A DNA stretch of 64,000 nt from JBBRZM01 sp963813635 (GTDB taxonomy: Bacteria; Actinomycetota; Acidimicrobiia; IMCC26256; JBBRZM01), in NCBI GenBank assembly GCA_963813635.1, contig CAWEZO010000014.1, forward strand, positions 1-64,000, written 5' to 3'. Below the pieces are notes generated by a model, which was not told the DNA's origin, searched no databases, and was given only the letters and a program-made list of their open reading frames with translations. Each line of letters starts with the position of its first letter. Within the stretch, counting starts at the first letter, position 1. The position numbers and the translations under genes were made by a program. This document shows positions 36,154 to 45,350 of this stretch, piece by piece.

Positions 36154-37085
36154 CCGACGTGCGGCTCACCGTCTTGGTCCCCACCTACGCCGCCGAGGAT
36201 CCCGGAACCTGGAACCACGTCTTCGACGTCGCTCGGGCTGCCGACGTGAGCGGCATCGACCGGATCGTCGTCTCCGACCACGTGGTGTTCGGCGAGAACC
36301 TCGAGGCCTACGGGCAAGTGGAGACCGGAGGAGTTGAGGGCGGACGCCAACCCACCGGCCCCGATGGTCACTGGCTCGAGCCACTCACCGTCCTCACTGC
36401 CGTGGCGGCCCAGACGGACCGAGTTCGACTCGGCACCTACATACTGCTCGCGGCGCTGCGGCGGCCGGTCGTTCTCGCCAAGCAGCTGGCCACCCTCGAC
36501 GTCCTGTCTCGAGGTCGCGTCGACCTCGGAGTCGGCATCGGCTGGCAGCAAGAGGAGTACGAAGCTGCAGGTCTCGACTTCAAAGCGCGCGGGCGCTTGC
36601 TCGACCAGTCGCTCGAGGTCTGCCTGACGCTGTGGCGCGAGCAGTGCGCGAGCTTCGCGTCACCCGAGCTCCGCTTCGAGGGGATCCACTCGATGCCCAA
36701 GCCCCTTCAGACTGGAGGCGTACCGATCTGGGTGAGTGGGCGGTGCAACAAGCCAGTCGCGCGACGTCTCGCCCGCTTCGGTAGCGGCTGGATCCCGTGG
36801 GGTGACGACGCCGCCGATCCCGTGGCCAGCATCCCTCGCATGCGCACCGAAGTCGATGTTTCCGGCGGTGACGGTGCAGCCCTGGCGGTTCTCGCTCCGT
36901 TGCCACTGCTGCGGCAGCGGAACCGATCGCTCGACCTCGGGGCAACCATGGACCGTCTGCCGCCGCTCGTCGAAGCCGGCGTCACCGACTTCCTTGTCCA
37001 CGTTCCAGTTCCGGAGTCCTACGCCGGAGCGCAGGACGTCTATTCCGAGCTGGTTACTGCCTTCAGGGAGGCAACAGGGAGATGA
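36150..37085 (+). CDS. Luciferase-like (LLM class) F420-dependent oxidoreductase
   Basis: A 311-residue TIM-barrel flavin/F420 enzyme. VLVPTYAAEDPGTWNHVFDV, RIVVSDHVVFGEN, RVRLGTYILLAALRRPVVLA and DLGVGIGWQQEEYEA are the family segments, the last the cofactor-binding loop. GTG 36150 lies inside the P450 remnant and overlaps its stop. Many mycobacterial members use F420H2. Last gene of the plus-strand catabolic operon; a Baeyer-Villiger-type or reductase step is possible. Confidence 0.87.
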   Translation: MTDVRLTVLVPTYAAEDPGTWNHVFDVARAADVSGIDRIVVSDHVVFGENLEAYGQVETGGVEGGRQPTGPDGHWLEPLTVLTAVAAQTDRVRLGTYILLAALRRPVVLAKQLATLDVLSRGRVDLGVGIGWQQEEYEAAGLDFKARGRLLDQSLEVCLTLWREQCASFASPELRFEGIHSMPKPLQTGGVPIWVSGRCNKPVARRLARFGSGWIPWGDDAADPVASIPRMRTEVDVSGGDGAALAVLAPLPLLRQRNRSLDLGATMDRLPPLVEAGVTDFLVHVPVPESYAGAQDVYSELVTAFREATGR

Positions 37086-37208
37086 GCGCGACGGTCGGTC
37101 AGACCCTGCGGGAGCGGAACGGTCGCGTCCACTCGGCGCCGGCTCCGGGCACCGATGCAGGCCTCCGACGCCTTGCTGCACAGAACGCGTCCGACCCCGG
37201 TCAGTCGC

Positions 37209-37550
37209 TCACTTGCTCGCGAACTCTCGGTATGCATCCCACGCACACGGCGCCCAGACGCTCGCGGGTCCCCCGCCCATCAGTAACGCAACGCTGAGGA
37301 TCTCGGCGACCTCCGCGTCGGTGGCGCCCTTCCGGGCGGCGGCGCTGGCGTGATAGGCGATGCAGCCGTCGCATTCCTCGATGACGGCGATCGCGAGGGC
37401 CACGAGCTCCTTGGTGCGGGCGGGGACTTCACCGTCGGCCATCGCCGACTGGTGGAGCGCGCCGAAGCCCTTCCACGCGTCGGGCTGCGCGCGCCGCAGC
37501 GCGCGGGTCGGTTCCTTCAGCGCTTCGATCACTTCGGTGTAGGTCGCCAT
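37209..37550 (-). CDS. AhpD-like carboxymuconolactone decarboxylase family protein
   Basis: A 113-residue all-helical protein with EECDGCIAYHASAAARKG, the CxxC-xxx-H motif of AhpD alkylhydroperoxidase partners. ATG 37548-37550; converges on the luciferase-like gene with 123 bp between, in which no convincing gene is seen. A peroxide-reducing role next to thiol and persulfide genes would make sense. Confidence 0.85.
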   Translation of the reverse strand: MATYTEVIEALKEPTRALRRAQPDAWKGFGALHQSAMADGEVPARTKELVALAIAVIEECDGCIAYHASAAARKGATDAEVAEILSVALLMGGGPASVWAPCAWDAYREFASK

Positions 37551-37602
37551 GGTTTGCTCCTCGTCGTGGTCGGAGGGACAGGAATCCGGCACCGCCGGGT
37601 GG

Positions 37603-38095
37603 TCACGATCGCGACGCGACGGTGAAGCTGCTGTGCATCCCGAGCGCGAAGTGCACATGCTGCATCCCGCCGCCCATCTGGCCCATCGGGCCGTTGCCCA
37701 TGCCCATCCCGTCGACGATGTTGCAGAACGCGACGTACGCGCCGGGCGCTGAGCTGCATCGTCTTGTGTCGTGATGTGCCGGCGGGAACGTCGGCGATCT
37801 CGCCGACCTTTACCCGTTCGAGTTGGGTCTCGTCGACCGAGCCGTCGGCCTTGGTCGGCAGCGACGCGGCGTCCGCGGCCTTGACGACGACGAGCTCGTG
37901 GGTGTGGTGGCCGACGTTCGCGGCTGTAATGGTCTGGCGCCCGGTCGGGAGCGTCGCCTGGTCTGCGGTGATCGACCACTCGTCGAGGCGGAACTGACCC
38001 ACCCGCGGTTGCACCGTTCGCGTCGAGCCCGTGCCACCACACGCGGCGGCAACCACGACCAGCGTCGCGACCGATGCAAGTACCCGGAACCTCAC
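37603..38095 (-). CDS. Cupredoxin-domain lipoprotein, one frameshift
   Basis: About 164 residues. GTG 38093-38095 begins VRFRVLASVATLVVVAAACGG, a lipoprotein signal with the lipobox cysteine. The cupredoxin fold follows: NVGHHTHELVVVKA (first copper His). After TMQL the frame changes at about 37748, then AYVAFCNIVDGMGMGN carries the Cys and HVHFALGMHSSFTV the second His and Met, so a type 1 copper site (His, Cys, His, Met) is predicted outside the membrane. The start overlaps the DUF302 stop as GTGA. Confidence 0.75.
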
Positions 38096-38490
38096 GAGAC
38101 GCTCTCGGAGACCGCGCGACCGAGCGCGGCGAGCGCGGCGGTGAGCTGGTCGGCGGCTTGTGAGGCCAGCGACGCAAACGCGGGGCCGGTCATCAGCTCG
38201 CGAGGGTCGACCACCGAGATGCGGGTGCCGGTCGCGGTGGTCTCCAACACGACGTTGCACGGGAGGAGGAGCGCGACCGCGGGGTCGATCTGCAGTGCTT
38301 GGTGCGCGAAGTGCGGGTTGCATGCACCGAGGATCTTCAACGGTGGCCGCTCGACGCCGAGCTTGGCGTGGAGGGTCGCGGCGACGTCGATCTCGGTGAG
38401 CACACCGAAGCCTTGTTCCGCGAGCGCGGCGCGCACGTCGGTTTCGGCTTCGCCGATCGGTGCGTCGAGTGTCGTTTGGATGCTGCGCAT
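38092..38490 (-). CDS. DUF302 family protein
   Basis: 132 residues, one DUF302 domain: MRSIQTTLDAPIGEAETDVR, LTEIDVAATLHAKLG, KILGACNPHFAHQALQ and LLPCNVVLETTATG. The two conserved cysteines (GACNPHFA and LLPCNVV) are present. DUF302 proteins often accompany sulfur or haloacid metabolism genes and are thought to bind a cofactor or substrate; function unproven. Confidence 0.85.
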   Translation of the reverse strand: MRSIQTTLDAPIGEAETDVRAALAEQGFGVLTEIDVAATLHAKLGVERPPLKILGACNPHFAHQALQIDPAVALLLPCNVVLETTATGTRISVVDPRELMTGPAFASLASQAADQLTAALAALGRAVSESVS

Positions 38491-38504
38491 CGGATGCAGT
38501 GGGC

Positions 38505-38838
38505 TCAGCGGCCGGCGGGCGTGAGCCCGAGGTCGGTCTCGATCATGTGCCGAGGCTTGGCTCCGACCGAGAAGGCCGGCGGGCTGACCGTCGCGAAAGA
38601 GCGCGATCGTCGGGATGCCCGAGATGGCGTAGCGCCGGGCCACGGCGGGTGCGGAGTCGACGTCGACCTTCACCACCTTGATGGTGTCGCCGTGTTCGGC
38701 GGCAAGGGCCTCGAGCTCGGGGGCGACCATCCGGCACGGGCCGCACCACTCGGCCCAGAAGTCGACGACGACGGGCACGGTCGCCTGGAGGACTTCGTGG
38801 TCAAAGGTCGTGTCGTCTGCATGGGTGAGCTGCATCAT
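38505..38838 (-). CDS. trxA: Thioredoxin, one frameshift
   Basis: 110 residues. DFWAEWCGPCRMVAPELEAL holds the WCGPC active site, and GIPTIALFRDGQP the cis-proline. The frame changes at about 38573, after which FSVGAKPRHMIETDLGL completes the last helix. Stop 38505-38507. First gene of a three-gene operon (thioredoxin, DUF302, cupredoxin) read from a promoter with a CstR-like operator at 38890. Confidence 0.87.
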
Positions 38839-38889
38839 CGATGGCTCCTCGGTCGAACGGACGAAAGCGTTGGCTGCTCGTTCCTGACA

Positions 38890-38911
38890 ACATACCCTGG
38901 GGGGTATATGT
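38890..38911. promoter_or_regulatory. CsoR/CstR-type operator, upstream of the thioredoxin gene
   Basis: ACATACCCTGGGG then GGTATATGT: an imperfect palindrome with ACATACCC on one side and GGGTATATGT on the other, about 50 bp before the thioredoxin start. G/C-tract operators of the form TACCCC-N-GGGGTA are the sites of CsoR and CstR repressors. Confidence 0.6.
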
Positions 38912-39071
38912 TCCCAGGTGTTGATCGCCGGGCCAGCATCAGATGACGAAGCCGAGAAACCCCCGTGAATGAAGAGCCTCGGGACACCGATCACGGTCGT
39001 CAGGTCCTGCGGCACACGTTGGGAATCGTCGTGGGAGCCGGCGCGCTGTCGGGGTTTGAGCTCGTGGGCTC

Positions 39072-40453
39072 TCAGGTAGTCACGAGCTGTGGACCGGTGC
39101 TGGCCGCGTAGCCGCCCAGCAGGTCGGCGACGGTTCCGAATCCGAGCGATCGCAGCAGCGATGCCGCGGTGGCCGAGCGGTAGCCGCCGGCGCAGTACAC
39201 GACAGTCGGTCGGGTGGAGTCGAGCTCGCCGAGCCGGTCGAGCAGGGTCGGCAGCGGCAGGTTCACGGATCCGTCGATGATCCCGTCGGCACACTCGGCG
39301 GGGTTGCGCACGTCGACGATCTGCAACGACGGGCCCTCTCGTCGCCACTCCGCCAGCTCGACGGCCGTGACACGGGGGGCCTGCGCGGCGAGCTCGGGCT
39401 GGGCGGTGAGGACCTGACCGATGTCGCCGAGCGCGCCGACGACGTGGTCGAAGCCGATGCGGGCGAGCCGGATCCGCGCCTCGTTCTCGCGTCCGGCGTC
39501 GGTGACGACGACCACGGGTTGGCCGGGGCGCAGGACGTCGCCGGCGTATTCGGCGAAGCGGCCGTCGAGCCCGACGTTGATCGATCCGCGGAGATGCCCG
39601 GACGCGAACAGCTCGGCCGGCCGTCCGTCGATCACGACCGCCCCCTCGGCCTGGCGGCGGAGCACCTCGTCGATGTCGAGGCGGGGTGTCTCCGCGGCGT
39701 CGTCGAGCAGGTCGCGTTCGGCGCGGTTCGCGTTGGCCGCGAACGCGAAGTACAGCGGGGCAACGGATTGGCCCTGGGTGACGGCTTCGACGAACTGGTC
39801 CTCGGTCATCGGCGCGAGGGCGTAGTTGGTGCGGCGCTGCTCGCCGATCGTCGACTCGTCGCGGTCGACAGGTTCTTGCCGCAGGCGGAGCCGGCTCCGT
39901 GGGCGGGGTAGACGCGGGTCGTGTCGGGGAGGCTCAGGAGCTGGTCGTGGACCGACCGGAACAGCCGGCGGGCGAGATCATCGGCGGTCCATCCGATCGA
40001 GGTGAGCAGGTCGGGGCGACCGACGTCGCCGATGAACAGGGTGTCGCCGGTGAGCACGCCCCACGGTGCGGGATCGTCGGCGTGCTCCCAGACGACGATC
40101 GAGATCGATTCCGGGGTGTGGCCCGGGGTGTGACGGATCTCGAGGGTGACGTCGCCGAGCGAGAGGCGCTGCCCGTGGCCGAGCCCGTCGATGGGGAAGT
40201 CGGCGCGGGCTTCGTCGCCGTAGGAGATGACGGCACCGGTCGCGGCGGCGAGCTCGAGGTGACCGGAGAGGAAGTCGGCGTGGAAGTGCGTCTCGATGAC
40301 CCGCTCGATGCGCAGACCGAACGCGTCGGCGTCGGCCAGGTACTGCGAGACGTCACGTTGCGGGTCGACGATCACCGCACGTCCGGTGGACTCGTCACCG
40401 ATCAGGTAGCTGAACAGCGACAGGCAACCCAGCTCGTACTGCTTGAAGATCAT
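39072..40453 (-). CDS. MBL-fold persulfide dioxygenase with two rhodanese domains (CstB-like), one frameshift
   Basis: About 460 residues. The MBL domain (1-240) has VIETHFHADFLSGH (metal site), RHTPGHTPESIS, LTGDTLFIGDVGR and YPAHGAGSACGKN, as in ETHE1-type non-haem iron persulfide dioxygenases. The frame changes near 39860-39872, then two rhodanese domains follow. The first lacks the active Cys (VVVVTDAGREN); the second has VVYCAGGYRSAT. Such proteins oxidise persulfide to sulfite or thiosulfate. Followed upstream by the CstR-type gene in the same direction, 37 bp apart. Confidence 0.85.
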
Positions 40454-40490
40454 GCGACACTTCCTCGGGTGCTCGGGCCGGTCGGATCGC

Positions 40491-40793
40491 TCAGGCCAGC
40501 TTGAGGAACATCTTCTGCACGTCGCCGACGTCGTAGCCCGCGGCCGCTGAGCGTTCGGGATCCTCGAGGCACCAGGTGAGCCCGGCCGAGACGAGCAGGA
40601 ACCCGGCCTGCTCGAGCGCCTTGTTCGCCGCCGCGATCTGGGTGACCACCTCGCGGCAGTCGCGACCGTCGGCGATCATCTGGTGGACCCCCCGGACCTG
40701 GCCTTCCACCTTGCGCAGACGTCGCTGGAGATCGGCGATCGTCGACTCGGGAAGCTCCATGGACGGGGTTGTGGCGACAGATTCTTTGCTCAT
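40491..40793 (-). CDS. CsoR-family repressor, CstR-type (persulfide sensor)
   Basis: 100 residues, four-helix DUF156 protein. RRLRKVEGQVRGVHQMI is the DNA-binding helix. The cysteines are in GRDCREVVTQI and LTWCLEDPE, spaced as in the CsoR/CstR family. The copper-ligand His found four residues before the second Cys in CsoR is Gly here (SAGLTWC). This pattern fits CstR, which senses persulfide by Cys-Cys polysulfide bridging, and its neighbours agree. A palindrome lies just upstream of its start. Confidence 0.85.
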   Translation of the reverse strand: MSKESVATTPSMELPESTIADLQRRLRKVEGQVRGVHQMIADGRDCREVVTQIAAANKALEQAGFLLVSAGLTWCLEDPERSAAAGYDVGDVQKMFLKLA

Positions 40794-40810
40794 GGCCGAC
40801 AGTCTATCAG

Positions 40811-40824
40811 TACCCCCTGGGGTA
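40811..40824. promoter_or_regulatory. CstR operator TACCCC-CT-GGGGTA
   Basis: Perfect 6-bp arms with a 2-bp centre, in the 43-bp gap between the divergent CstR and TauE starts. It is of the same type as the site at 38890 and could repress both directions. Confidence 0.75.
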
Positions 40825-40836
40825 TATGGTCAGTCC

Positions 40837-41587
40837 GTGGAACTGCTGGAGTACGTGCTCGCCGGGCTCGGCGTCGGAGTCGTCTTCGGGATGTTCGGCG
40901 CCGGAGGCTCGGCCTTCGCGACCCCCGTGCTCGCCCTGCTCGGCGTTCCCGCGCTCCTCGCCGTCGCGTCGCCGCTGCCCGGCGATGCTCCCGGCCTCCT
41001 TCGTCGGCGCCCGCCGCTACCTCCGCTCGGGCAACCTCGACCGCCGGGTCGCCCGCCTCGCGGTCATCGGTGGTGTCCCCGGCGTCCTGATCGGCGCGTT
41101 GGCGTCGAACTTCGTCGGCGGCCATCGCCTGCTCGTGCTCTCGGGCCTGTTGCTCCTGGGCATCGGCGTGCGGTTCGTCCTGCCCGACCGGGCCGGTGCC
41201 GCGCACCGCGCCGTGGGCCGGCGCGACAGCACCGCGATCGTCGTCGGAGCATCCTTCGGTGTCGGGCTGCTCACGGGCCTGCTCGCGAACGGGGGCGGGT
41301 TCCTGCTCGTCCCGGTGTTCGTGCTGATCCTCGGCCTCGCTGCCGTCGAGGCGGCCGGCACCTCGATGGTCGTCGTCGGGATCCTCACCATCCCGACCCT
41401 CGCCACCCACTGGGCGCTCGGCCACATCGACTGGACCGTCGCCGCCGGCTTCGCCGCCGGGCTGATCCCCGGCGCCGCCGTCGGCGCCCGGCTCGCGCAA
41501 CGCATCTCCGCCGAGCGGCTCCGAGCCGCGTTCGGGATCATGCTCATCGTGTTCTCGATCTTCTTCCTCGTTCGCCAACTCGGATGA
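40837..41587 (+). CDS. TauE/SafE-family sulfite exporter, one frameshift
   Basis: About 250 residues with seven to eight membrane helices. GTG 40837 starts VELLEYVLAGLGVGVVFG; the frame changes at about 40980-40983, then ASFVGARRYLRSGNLDRR and GVGLLTGLLANGGGFLLVP. GGGG-type loops (GAGGSAFATP and NGGGFLLVP) are the family repeat signature. Next to a persulfide dioxygenase it would export the sulfite or organosulfonate produced. The GTG start lies 13 bp after the operator. Confidence 0.82.
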
Positions 41588-41639
41588 ACGAGCACACTCG
41601 CACCACCCTCTCCTTCGACACTTGGGCATGGAGGTAGCG

Positions 41640-42319
41640 ATGAACGGTCACAGCTCCGACCGGCGAGACCGGCGCACGACCATGAGCGACGCGGCGTCGT
41701 GGGACGAGCGCTATGGAGCCGCCGAGTTCGTCTGGTCGACCCAGCCGAACCGGTTCCTCCCACCCGCGGTCGAGGGGCTCACCCCCGGCCGAGCGCTCGA
41801 CCTCGCGTGCGGAGAAGGACGCAACGCCGTCTGGCTCGCCACGCAGGGATGGGACGCGACCGGCGTCGACTTCTCCGCCACGGGACTCGAGAAGGCCGCC
41901 CGCCTCGCCGAGACGAACAACGTCACCGTCGACTGGATCTGCGCCGACGTCACGAACTGGGAACCGGCCGCACCCTTCGATCTCGTCGTGGTCTTCTACC
42001 TCCAGCTTCCTGAACGGCAACGGAGCGCCGCGTTCGGATCAGCCGCGCGGACGCTCGCTCCCGGGGGACCCTCATCGTCGTCGCCCACGACCTCACCAAC
42101 CTGACCGATGGGATCGGCGGACCGCAGGATCCCGCCGTGCTCTACACCCCGGATGACATACGCAGCGATCTCGATCGGTCCGGTGCTGCCGACCTCGTCG
42201 TCGACCGCGAGCGGATCGAACGGCCGGTCGAGACCGACACCGGCACGGTCATGGCCGTCGACTGCTTCGTGCGCGCTCATCGCGGACACCCTGATTCCCG
42301 ACGAGTGTCGTGCTCCTGA
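41640..42319 (+). CDS. Class I SAM-dependent methyltransferase (TehB-like), one frameshift
   Basis: About 226 residues. SWDERYGAAEFVWSTQPN, ALDLACGEGRNAVWLATQG (SAM motif I), GVDFSATGLEKA (motif II acidic) and FYLQLPERQR. At about 42063 GGGGG is read where GGGGGG restores LAPGGTLIVVAHDLTNLTDG. This group includes tellurite-resistance and thiol methyltransferases; in a persulfide operon, thiol or selenium/tellurium methylation is a reasonable idea. ATG 41640 has GGAGG at 41630-41634. It follows a 17-codon open frame at 41584 that is probably not real. Confidence 0.78.
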
Positions 42320-42618
42320 TGCAGAGACCCGAGCCTGGACCGCGGGACCACGGCTGGGGGGTATGCGCAACAGACGAGATGTTCGAAGTGCGGTCGACCG
42401 AGCTGGGCGGGATGCGGCGCTCACGTGGAACAGGTCCTCGGCCACGTGCCGCCCGCGGAACGCTGCCGCTGCGGCGCCGACGACCCGGCTTCCGCGCCAA
42501 GGGATGGCTGCGCAGGCGGCGGGCGCCGAAGAACCCGAGCTCGTGATGTCGATGGCCGCACCACGTCGGTAACGTCCGCAGGCGCCTGGGGCGGCCGCTC
42601 GAGGGGAGACTGCGGGGG
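42320..42618. other. Intergenic stretch, no gene recognised
   Basis: 299 bp between two methyltransferase genes. An open frame in it shows an Arg-rich composition typical of an out-of-frame reading of GC-rich DNA and no motif. No clear terminator. Confidence 0.4.
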
Positions 42619-43683
42619 ATGGATCAGAAGAAGCTTCAGATGTTCTCGTTCCTCGTCTTCACCAAGCTCGAGGGCGCGGTGACCACAGGGATGATCCATC
42701 TCGGCGACAAGCTCGGTCTCTACGCAGCGATGCGAGCTGCCGAGGAGCCACTGCACTCGGACGAGCTCGCCCGACGGACCGGCCTCCACGAGCGTTGGGT
42801 CCGCGAATGGGCCTACAACCAGGCTGCCGCGCGCATCATCGACTGCGACGAGGACGAACGCTTCTCCCTCTCGGAGGAGGCCGCGGCGGTGCTCGCGACA
42901 CCCGACCATCCGGCGTACGGGATGGGGATGTTCCACCGGTTCCCGAACACGATGGACACCCTTCGAGCGATGCCCGAGAGCTTCCGTAGCGGGCTCGGAC
43001 ACGACTACGACAGCCATGGTCCGGAAGCGGCCGTCGGCATCGAGCGCTCGTTCGAGCCGTGGAACCGCACGAACCTGTTGCCGGTCGTGCTGCCCGCGCT
43101 CGATGGCGTCACCGAACGACTCGCCGCAGGCACGACCGCCGCCGATGTGGGTTGCGGTGCCGGGGGAGCATTGCTGTTGATGGCCGGCGCGTTCCCGAAC
43201 AGCCGGTTCCTGGGTTACGACATCAGCCACTTCGCGCTTCGTCGCGCCGAGGAGAAGCGTCTGGAAGCCGACGCCGCCAACGTGTCGTTCCACGACCCCC
43301 GCGACGAGCCGCTGCCCGACGACGGGTCGGTCGGGTTCATCACCACGTTCGACTGCATCCACGACATGACCCATCCGTTCGAGATGATGCAGACACTGCG
43401 CCGGGCGATCGCCCCCGACGGGACGTGGCTGCTCGTCGACATCAAGGCCCACGACACGTTCGCGCTGAACGCGTCGGAGAACCCGATGGCATCGTTGATG
43501 TACGGGATCAGCGTCTTGTCGTGCATGTCGTCGGCGATGTCGACCCCCGACGGTGCCGGTCTCGGCACCCTCGGTCTGTCGGCGGCCAAGGCCGAAGAGA
43601 TGGCACGTGCCGCAGGGTTCAGCCGCTTCCGTCGACTCGACATCGACCATCCAGTCAACGCGTTCTACGAGATCCGCCCCTGA
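42619..43683 (+). CDS. Class I methyltransferase with N-terminal winged helix
   Basis: A 354-residue protein. Residues about 20-100 form a winged-helix dimerisation domain (LGLYAAMRAAEEPLHSDELA, RTGLHERWVREWAYN). The C-terminal Rossmann domain has TAADVGCGAGGALLLMAG (motif I), FLGYDISHFALRRAEEKR (motif II) and FDCIHDMTHPFEMMQT. This is the architecture of O-methyltransferases and of uncharacterised actinobacterial SAM enzymes. The ATG follows GGGGGATGG; no frameshift. Confidence 0.83.
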   Translation: MDQKKLQMFSFLVFTKLEGAVTTGMIHLGDKLGLYAAMRAAEEPLHSDELARRTGLHERWVREWAYNQAAARIIDCDEDERFSLSEEAAAVLATPDHPAYGMGMFHRFPNTMDTLRAMPESFRSGLGHDYDSHGPEAAVGIERSFEPWNRTNLLPVVLPALDGVTERLAAGTTAADVGCGAGGALLLMAGAFPNSRFLGYDISHFALRRAEEKRLEADAANVSFHDPRDEPLPDDGSVGFITTFDCIHDMTHPFEMMQTLRRAIAPDGTWLLVDIKAHDTFALNASENPMASLMYGISVLSCMSSAMSTPDGAGLGTLGLSAAKAEEMARAAGFSRFRRLDIDHPVNAFYEIRP

Positions 43684-44059
43684 CCGCGTGGCACCACCGT
43701 CGCGATCGGCGAACGTCTCGCCGACGGGCGACTGCGTCGGCACCGAGTCGTCGGTCGGGGTCTCGAGGCGCTGCAGGACCTCAGAGGACATCCCCCGCCT
43801 CCGGGACGGTCAGATTCGTCGAGACGCCATTGGGCCGCGACGCTCATCGCCCGATTATCTCCGACGCAGCGCAGGTAGATCCGCGAGGGCTCGCCACGGC
43901 GACCGCCGCAGCTGTCGGTCCCCTCGTGCATCAGTACGGCCATCCGCGTTCACCATCCCGTTCCTGAACCGATCCGAGATCACCTTCGCGCGCTGCGGAT
44001 CGGTCAGGCGCTTGGTGCCAAGTCGAAGGCGGTCCAGGTCGTGGCTGGACGGCCGGGGG
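43684..44059. other. Intergenic stretch, no gene recognised
   Basis: 376 bp between converging genes. Long overlapping open frames cross it on both strands, but their products are Arg/Ser/Pro-rich without motifs, as expected from high GC. Confidence 0.4.
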
Positions 44060-45070
44060 TCATGTCGCCGGGCGCTCGCTGTCGAGACTGGCCATGCCGG
44101 CTTCGTTGTAGCGGGGCCCGGCGACCTCCGACGCCGGCACCGCGGCTTCGACAGCGGCCCGCAGGTCGTCGTCGAACTGAACGTCGAGGCCGCCGACGGA
44201 TTCGGCGAGGCGGTCGCGGCGGCGGGCGCCGGCCAACGCGACGATGTCGCTTCCCCGGTCGAGAACCCAGCCGATCGCCAGCTGGGCGACCGTCACGCGA
44301 GCCTCGTCGGCCACCACCCGCAGCGCGTCGACGAGAGCGAGGTTGCGGGTGAGGTTGTCGCCCTGGAAGCGCGGGCTGCCGGCCCGGAAGTCGGCCTCGG
44401 CTGACCGTTCGGCGCTCCAGTGTCCGCTCAGCAGACCTCGGGACAGCACGCCGTAGGCCGTGATCCCGATGCCGAGCTCGCGGCAGGTCGGCAGGAGTTC
44501 CTCTTCGATGCCGCGGCTGAACAGGCTGTACTCGATCTGTAGATCGCAGATCGGGTGCACAGCGTGCGCTCTTCGCAGCGTCTCGGCACCGACCTCCGAC
44601 AGGCCGATCGAGCCCACGTAGCCGGCCGTGACCATCTCGGCGATCGCGCCGACGGTGTCCTCGATCGGCACCGCCGGATCGAGGCGGGCAGGGCGGTAGA
44701 TGTCGACGGCGTCGACACCGAGACGGCGTAGCGAGTACGCCAGCGAATCTTTCACGGACGCCGGTCGGGTGTCGACGCCGAGCACCTGACCGTTCGGTGC
44801 CCGCAGGACACCGAACTTCACGCTCAGCTTGTAGCTGTCCCGCGGCCGGCGGCGAAGGCCTTCGGCCACGAGGAGCTCGTTGTGACCCATGCCGTAGAAG
44901 TCGCCGGTATCGAACAGTGTGATCCCGGCCTCCGTCGACGCATCGATGGTCGCCAGGCTCTCGGCCCGGTCGGTCGGGCCGTACAGGTCGGACATGCCCA
45001 TGCACCCGAGTCCGAGCGCGCTCACGGTCGGTCCGGTGGTCCCGAGCGTCCGTTTCGGGAGTGTCGCCAT
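44060..45070 (-). CDS. Aldo/keto reductase, third copy type
   Basis: About 336 residues, AKR fold but a different subfamily from the two at 25.8 and 28.2 kb. SALGLGCMGMSDLYGPTD, LFDTGDFYGMGHNE (Asp, Tyr), LSVKFGVLRAP (Lys), and DIYRPARLDPAVPIEDTVGA, where the usual catalytic His position reads Ala or Arg depending on alignment. C-terminal IVALAGARRRDRLAESV is the NADPH site. ATG 45068-45070. It stands alone, divergent from the FG-GAP oxidase gene. Confidence 0.83.
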   Translation of the reverse strand: MATLPKRTLGTTGPTVSALGLGCMGMSDLYGPTDRAESLATIDASTEAGITLFDTGDFYGMGHNELLVAEGLRRRPRDSYKLSVKFGVLRAPNGQVLGVDTRPASVKDSLAYSLRRLGVDAVDIYRPARLDPAVPIEDTVGAIAEMVTAGYVGSIGLSEVGAETLRRAHAVHPICDLQIEYSLFSRGIEEELLPTCRELGIGITAYGVLSRGLLSGHWSAERSAEADFRAGSPRFQGDNLTRNLALVDALRVVADEARVTVAQLAIGWVLDRGSDIVALAGARRRDRLAESVGGLDVQFDDDLRAAVEAAVPASEVAGPRYNEAGMASLDSERPAT

Positions 45071-45350
45071 GGTGATGGAGTTAAGCAGAGTCGGGAAGAT
45101 GTCCATCCAACCGGAAGCGACGGAGCACTCTGAGTTGCAGCGGTGTCGAACAGGTCAAGACTCTGACCGAAGATCGCCGTCTCGACCCCCCAGACTGCTT
45201 GCCCATGGTGATGCGCTGCCTGCTCCTCGGCCGCGCCGTTCCAAAGGGCCAACCACGTTGGTACGGCCGGACAAGCTTCCCGTCTGTCGGGACGACCGGT
45301 TGAACGCGTACGCTCGTGCCCGCTCTGCATCTCTTCGAGAGGGTCGGGAC

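Noticed and set aside
37082..37297. A 71-residue frame overlapping the LLM stop (ATGA)
   Set aside because: The overlap looks like coupling, but the product has no motif and runs into the convergent AhpD-like gene.
41584..41637. 17-codon frame overlapping the TauE stop
   Set aside because: Too short and without conservation signs; the methyltransferase has its own strong GGAGG site.
44004..45005. Arg-rich 333-residue open frame on the minus strand
   Set aside because: It is a frame-shadow of the aldo/keto reductase at 44060-45070, which has all the family motifs.
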